Shown piece after piece: positions 60,256-64,000 of a DNA stretch of 64,000 bases; positions within the stretch are counted from its first letter, which is position 1, and each line of letters begins with the position of its first letter. The translations under genes were made by a program, and so were the position numbers. The stretch is from Pseudobutyrivibrio ruminis (lineage in GTDB: Bacteria; Bacillota; Clostridia; Lachnospirales; Lachnospiraceae), in contig SVER01000007.1 of assembly GCA_015057315.1 (NCBI GenBank), positions 1 through 64,000 on the forward strand, written 5' to 3'. Below the pieces are notes generated by a model that searched no databases, was not told the origin of the DNA, and saw only the letters and a list, made by a program, of their open reading frames with translations.

Positions 60256-60654
60256 ATGATACCTAGAGTTACTAGGCGTGATGTAGAAAAATTTCTCACT
60301 ACAGTACAGCGTTTGCTGTCTGATGAGAAGTTTGATATTGATAATGATTTTTTTCTAATTAAATCAAGAAAAAATGACACGGAGCATTCTACTCCCTATA
60401 CACTGTTGTCTTTGGATTATGACGTATATGATGTCATTTCTGTTATTAAAGCATTAGATGTCGAAGATTTTTCAGAAATAAAAATCGATGAAGATGACCC
60501 TAATCCACCATTATTATATGTTTTTGGTAAAATAATTGAAGACAAGGAAGTTTATATTAAAATCAAATGTAGAGAATTGGATGATGCGACGCAAGTTATA
60601 TGTGTATCATTTCATTTTGCAGCCTGGAATATGAAGTATATGTTTAGAAAATGA
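60256..60654 (+). CDS. MqsR-like type II toxin
   Basis: I start at 60256, after AAAGGAG (60241-60247), giving 132 residues; a longer frame from 60148 would run through the operators and promoter. The C-terminal half has the pattern of the clostridial MqsR-like toxins: VISVIKALDVEDFSE, YVFGKIIEDKEVYIKIKCREL and the end CVSFHFAAWNMKYMF. MqsR is a RelE-fold mRNA interferase. I recognise the group from memory and cannot confirm the catalytic residues. It precedes its antitoxin gene by 24 bases. Toxin-first order is as in mqsRA. Confidence 0.72.
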   Translation: MIPRVTRRDVEKFLTTVQRLLSDEKFDIDNDFFLIKSRKNDTEHSTPYTLLSLDYDVYDVISVIKALDVEDFSEIKIDEDDPNPPLLYVFGKIIEDKEVYIKIKCRELDDATQVICVSFHFAAWNMKYMFRK

Positions 60655-60678
60655 TATAGAAGCTGGAAAGGGGATAAT

Positions 60679-61689
60679 ATGGGAAAGATATGTCCAATTT
60701 GTGGTAAAGAACATGAATTAAGTGTTTATACAAGGAAGGCCAAAACTATTATTAAGGGGATAGAAGTTGAGTATGATGAACAATATTATTTATGTTCTAA
60801 CAAAAAGAATGATAATGAATTTGCAACTGCCAGCATGGAAAATGCTAATCTTCTAAATGCAAGAAATGCATATAGAATCCAAATGGGATTATTAACTTCT
60901 GATGAAATAGTTGAAATTAGAGAAAAGTATGGATTGTCACAAGTTGATTTATCGCAAATACTCGGTTGGGGAGAAGCTACTATTTCAAGATATGAGAGCA
61001 AGGCTATTCAAGATTCAGCATACGATAATATTTTGAGGCTAATTAAAAATAATCCAGTAATGCTTTATTATTTTTATTTTAAAAATAATATGGCTATTAA
61101 TGAAAATAAAAAAGAAATCATAAAGCATAAGCTTGAAGAGGAATTAGAAAGCAAGGGAAGGGATTCATTAGTTAGAAGCAAACTGGAGAGTTATTATTTG
61201 AACTATTCAACGCCATCTATAGAAAATGGATACAAAGAATTAGATATTGATAAGTTGGAGCAAGTGATTAACTATATTGCGATGAATGTTGATAATCTGT
61301 ACAAAGTTAAGTTGATGAAGTTTTTATGGTACATAGATGTTTATTGCTTTCAAGCTACTGGTAAGTCTATGACGGGACTTGTATATGCGCATGCGAAAAT
61401 GGGGGCTTTACCATTAGGGCATGATGCAATCCTTACACTGGATGAAGTTATATGTGTAGAAGAGGAAACCGAAGATTACGATAATACACGTTTTCACATT
61501 ATTTTTAATGATAAATTAAGGCTTGATATGTTGACTAAAGCTGATAAAAAAATAATTGATAAGGTTGTTGATAAGTTCAAAGAGAAAAAGACAAAATTTA
61601 TTGTAGATTATATGCATAAGGAAGAAGCTTATATACATACGGAAGATGAAGAAATCATTAGTTTTGAGTGGGCAAAGTATGTAAAATAA
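60679..61689 (+). CDS. Panacea-domain (DUF4065) antitoxin with MqsA-like N-terminus
   Basis: This 336-residue protein has three parts. Residues 1-45 resemble an MqsA zinc ribbon with Cys5, Cys8 and Cys39, but the fourth Cys is missing. Residues ~78-115 are an XRE-type HTH (GLSQVDLSQILGWGEATISRYES) that should bind the two upstream palindromes. Residues ~200-335 are the Panacea domain (LMKFLWYIDVYCFQATGKSMTGL, YAHAKMGALPLGHD), a versatile toxin-neutralising module. It would neutralise the preceding toxin and repress the operon. Such three-part antitoxins are known in the SocA/Panacea group. Confidence 0.88.
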   Translation: MGKICPICGKEHELSVYTRKAKTIIKGIEVEYDEQYYLCSNKKNDNEFATASMENANLLNARNAYRIQMGLLTSDEIVEIREKYGLSQVDLSQILGWGEATISRYESKAIQDSAYDNILRLIKNNPVMLYYFYFKNNMAINENKKEIIKHKLEEELESKGRDSLVRSKLESYYLNYSTPSIENGYKELDIDKLEQVINYIAMNVDNLYKVKLMKFLWYIDVYCFQATGKSMTGLVYAHAKMGALPLGHDAILTLDEVICVEEETEDYDNTRFHIIFNDKLRLDMLTKADKKIIDKVVDKFKEKKTKFIVDYMHKEEAYIHTEDEEIISFEWAKYVK

Positions 61690-61706
61690 TGAAATGTAAG
61701 ATAATT

Positions 61707-61746
61707 AAAAAATAAGGTTGTGGGCATCACCCACAACCTTATTTTT
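61707..61746. terminator. Bidirectional terminator between the toxin-antitoxin pair and proC
   Basis: AATAAGGTTGTGGG-CATCA-CCCACAACCTTATT is a long hairpin flanked by A's on the left and T's on the right. It serves both convergent units and overlaps the proC stop. Confidence 0.9.
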
Positions 61747-62539
61747 ACAATTCTCTAGATTTATCAATACATACTCTCTCAGCTTCAATAACCGCATTTC
61801 TAAAGCCTAGGGCTTCAAGTGTAGCTACAGCCTCAATAGTGGTGCCTCCTGGGGAACAAACCTGGTCTTTAAGTACGCCAGGGTGTTCTCCTGTTTCAAG
61901 TACCATCTTTGCAGAGCCAAGCACAGCCTGTGCTGCAAATTTGTAGGCTTGCGCACGTGGCATGCCTTCTGCAACAGCCCCATCTGCAAGAGCTTCTATA
62001 AACATAAATACATAGGCTGGTGAAGAGCCACTGATTCCAACTACAGCATCCTGTAATTTCTCAGGAACAATCTCAGCCTTTCCGAATGATTCGAATAGCT
62101 TAAGGACGTCCTTGGCTTCCTCATCAGAAACCAGCTTGTTAGGGCTAAGAGCACTCATGGCTTCACCAACAAGGGCAGGAGTGTTTGGCATAACTCTAAT
62201 CAGCTTAAGCTCTTTGCCAAAAAGTTCTGAAAGCTTATCAAGTGACTGGCCGGCAGCAATGCTTACAACAAGCTTACCACTGTAATCCATATCCTTAATA
62301 CCATCAATGGCATGAGGAAGATACTGTGGCTTAACGGCCAAAAAAACAATATCTGCAAATTCAACAACATCTCTGTTGTTAGTGCTAGTCTTTACTCCAA
62401 ATTCTTCGCTGACCTTATCAAGTGCAGCCTGGAAAATATCGCTAGCCATTACATCTGAAGCGTCCACCATGCCAGCGGAAATAATTCCACCCATCATAGC
62501 AGATCCCATGTTACCTGTTCCAATAAAACCGATTTTCAA
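61745..62539 (-). CDS. proC: Pyrroline-5-carboxylate reductase
   Basis: The 264-residue enzyme makes proline from pyrroline-5-carboxylate with NAD(P)H. The N-terminal Rossmann motif is IGFIGTGNMGSAM, AVKPQYL follows, and the C-terminal signature SPGGTTIEAVATLEALGFR is complete. The start is TTG at 62539, chosen because GGAGGTGAT stands seven bases upstream and the Rossmann motif begins within three residues. It is transcribed leftwards, convergent with the toxin-antitoxin unit. Confidence 0.96.
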   Translation of the reverse strand: MKIGFIGTGNMGSAMMGGIISAGMVDASDVMASDIFQAALDKVSEEFGVKTSTNNRDVVEFADIVFLAVKPQYLPHAIDGIKDMDYSGKLVVSIAAGQSLDKLSELFGKELKLIRVMPNTPALVGEAMSALSPNKLVSDEEAKDVLKLFESFGKAEIVPEKLQDAVVGISGSSPAYVFMFIEALADGAVAEGMPRAQAYKFAAQAVLGSAKMVLETGEHPGVLKDQVCSPGGTTIEAVATLEALGFRNAVIEAERVCIDKSREL

Positions 62540-62553
62540 GGTATCACCTCCAT

Positions 62554-62604
62554 CAAAAAAGAAGTTTTAAATGATACGCTTAGTGTACCATTTTAAAACT
62601 TCTT
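62554..62604 (-). terminator. Hairpin between the 94-residue ORF and proC
   Basis: AAGAAGTTTTAAA and its near-complement (62559-62571 with 62591-62603) form a long stem; on the minus strand it is followed by TTTTTTGATGG. It lies after the stop of the 94-residue gene and 15 bases before proC, so it is either that gene's terminator or a leader attenuator for proC. Confidence 0.65.
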
Positions 62605-62622
62605 TGTACATTATCTTTGATG

Positions 62623-62907
62623 TTATATAACATTTAACCACAGTCTACTTAAATCGCGCTCCTCCAGCAAAGTGAGAGCGTGTCTAGCCTTAGAATATTG
62701 AATTCTGCTGATTGAAATAATATAAAACTGACGAGCACCATTGTATTTTCTGCGAAGGAAAAATGGAATGGGCTGGAAAGATTTAGAAAACGCTACTGAC
62801 TGCTCTAAAAGCAAATCAGATGTGCGATTAGATACCTGTTTGTTAGTTGTACGGCATAATACCACATCTTTACAAACGTTTTTAGATAGTTTTGGTTTCT
62901 TTCTCAT
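62623..62907 (-). CDS. Small basic hypothetical protein
   Basis: The 94-residue frame is rich in Arg, Lys and Ser and has no recognisable domain. In its favour are an AGGA sequence ten bases before the ATG, a hairpin with a T tract after the stop on the same strand, and the lack of other coding content here. A 61-codon frame on the plus strand (62741-62926) competes but lacks these signs. Function unknown; the net positive charge would suit a nucleic-acid-binding protein. Confidence 0.45.
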   Translation of the reverse strand: MRKKPKLSKNVCKDVVLCRTTNKQVSNRTSDLLLEQSVAFSKSFQPIPFFLRRKYNGARQFYIISISRIQYSKARHALTLLEERDLSRLWLNVI

Positions 62908-63089
62908 AATACATTATCCTAACTAGCTTCTAAAAAGCTTGTTGATTCATCCCTACACTAATACGTTAGCAAATATAACTATTTATATCAATAGTATTCA
63001 CAATAAAATCATCTTTTTTAAAGCCATAGATTGTAGTAAAATATGTCCCATAGAGAATAATTAATTACAGATTAGAAAAGAGGTTTTAG

Positions 63090-63296
63090 ATGTACGATTT
63101 AACAGGAAAAACAATATTAGAAATAAAAGAATATGTTAATTCTCTCAGCAACGAGGAATTAGATAAGTTTATCGACGAGGTGGATTTTGCAGATTATGAC
63201 TTCGATTTAGAGGCCATTGATTTGCTTACAAGCTCACGTCTTTACGACTACATTCAGTACTCACACAATGGAGAGGCTACTATATCATTTGACTAA
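63090..63296 (+). CDS. Small acidic hypothetical protein
   Basis: This 68-residue acidic protein (helical first half, DFADYDFDLEAIDLL core) has an AGAGG site before the ATG. It lies 14 bases before the GH5 gene and shares its direction. I recognise no family. The 180 bases upstream (62908-63089) contain no gene and probably hold its promoter. Confidence 0.6.
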   Translation: MYDLTGKTILEIKEYVNSLSNEELDKFIDEVDFADYDFDLEAIDLLTSSRLYDYIQYSHNGEATISFD

Positions 63297-63310
63297 TTGG
63301 GAGGATTATA

Positions 63311-64000
63311 ATGGTTAGTAAGAAGCAGAAGTTTTTAACAGTTATACTTGTAATTGTTCTTGCTATAGTTATTGTTGGTGGTGTTTTTGGTATTAGCTAT
63401 ATGAAGGGTGATGTTACCTTCCCTTGGCAGTTAGTTGAGACTGAAGCTAAGAGGGAAGAGGTAAAGGAGCCTGCCAAGGAGCAAAAGGAGCTTAAGGTTA
63501 CAGTTAAGGAGCCTAAGAGCACTGAGCAGGATAAGGAAGTAGCAAAGGAAGAGCCAAAGGAAGAAAAGGAACAGGAGCCAGTAAAGGAGCCTGCTGCTTT
63601 AACAGATGGTGATTCTACAGGTATTACCTTAGATTACTATGGTGCGCTTCACGTGGAAGATGGCGCTCTTGTTGATAACACTGGTAAAGCAGTTCAGCTT
63701 ACAGGTGTCAGCTCCCATGGCCTTAGCTGGTTCCCTGAATATGTCACAGCAGATTCTATCAAATCCCTTCGTGATAACTGGGGAATCAATGTAATCCGTC
63801 TTGCCATGTACACCAGTGATTACAATGGCTATTGTGTGGGCGGTCAGGATATTAAGGATACCCTTAAGGAAAACATTGATGAGGCTGTGAAGGCTGCCAC
63901 TGATAACGATATGTACGTCATTATAGACTGGCACATACTTAACGACAGCAACCCTAATGAGTACAAGTCAGATGCTATCCAGTTCTTTGGAGAAATGGTT
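63311..64000 (+). CDS. Membrane-anchored GH5 glycoside hydrolase (endoglucanase-like), partial
   Basis: The first 230 residues are present; the gene continues past the right edge. An N-terminal membrane helix (FLTVILVIVLAIVIVGGVFGISYM) is not followed by a clear cleavage site and may stay as an anchor. A Lys/Glu/Pro linker (~40-100) resembling a wall spacer follows. The catalytic domain starts near residue 110 with GALHVEDGALVDNTGKAVQLTGVSSHGLSWFP, the usual opening of family 5 cellulases, and continues INVIRLAMYTSDYNGYC and YVIIDWHILNDSNPN. The catalytic Glu residues lie beyond the window. GGGAGG precedes the ATG. It suggests beta-glucan degradation. Confidence 0.92.
   Translation, partial: MVSKKQKFLTVILVIVLAIVIVGGVFGISYMKGDVTFPWQLVETEAKREEVKEPAKEQKELKVTVKEPKSTEQDKEVAKEEPKEEKEQEPVKEPAALTDGDSTGITLDYYGALHVEDGALVDNTGKAVQLTGVSSHGLSWFPEYVTADSIKSLRDNWGINVIRLAMYTSDYNGYCVGGQDIKDTLKENIDEAVKAATDNDMYVIIDWHILNDSNPNEYKSDAIQFFGEMV

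Noticed and set aside
62741-62926. Plus-strand 61-codon frame opposite the 94-residue gene
   Set aside because: No ribosome binding site or recognisable domain; the minus-strand frame has a start site and a following hairpin.

Overview
The window looks like chromosome of a low-GC Gram-positive anaerobe of the Lachnospiraceae, probably Butyrivibrio or Pseudobutyrivibrio. The grounds are the strong AGGAGG ribosome binding sites, AT-rich spacers, LplB/LplC-type sugar importers with a YesL protein, a pyrophosphate-dependent phosphofructokinase, and a membrane-anchored GH5 glucanase at the right edge. Genus is an inference; no rRNA or tRNA gene was seen.

Layout. 1-1266: the 3' end of a group II intron that has entered the C-terminal end of an XRE regulator gene, next to a HicA/HicB toxin-antitoxin pair. 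1374-4350: copper homeostasis (CsoR with two operators in a single promoter, then CopA with an in-frame C-terminal CopZ domain that has its own ribosome binding site). 4396-13070: a sucrose/fructo-oligosaccharide locus (LacI-type regulator, YesL, ABC importer, intracellular GH32, fructokinase). 13164-15863: housekeeping rarA and an aspartate aminotransferase-like gene.

16060-60103 is the unusual part. It is about 44 kb read entirely on the plus strand. It holds the core of a type IV secretion-like machine: a VirB2-like pilin, a VirD4 coupling ATPase, a VirB6-like channel, a PrgI-VirB4 fusion and several exported proteins, one of 1690 residues. No relaxase, integrase or partition gene is present. 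Around the machine are eight large soluble or coiled-coil proteins, six of them in three paralogous pairs (A1/A2, B1/B2, D1/D2), and a complete partner-switching module (STAS antagonist, RsbW-like kinase, two membrane PP2C phosphatases). An ECF sigma factor stands at the head of the cluster, and a small YbjN-like protein that could be a chaperone stands near its end. The simplest reading is a dedicated protein-export (effector) system built from conjugation parts and gated by phosphorylation, a kind of system I do not recognise as described in Firmicutes. Export of the large proteins is inference, not shown by sequence. pfp (55757-56968) lies inside the block.

60198-61689 is an MqsR-like toxin with a Panacea-domain antitoxin behind an operator-flanked promoter. 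proC, two small hypothetical genes and a truncated GH5 gene complete the window. No gap between genes exceeds 300 bases.
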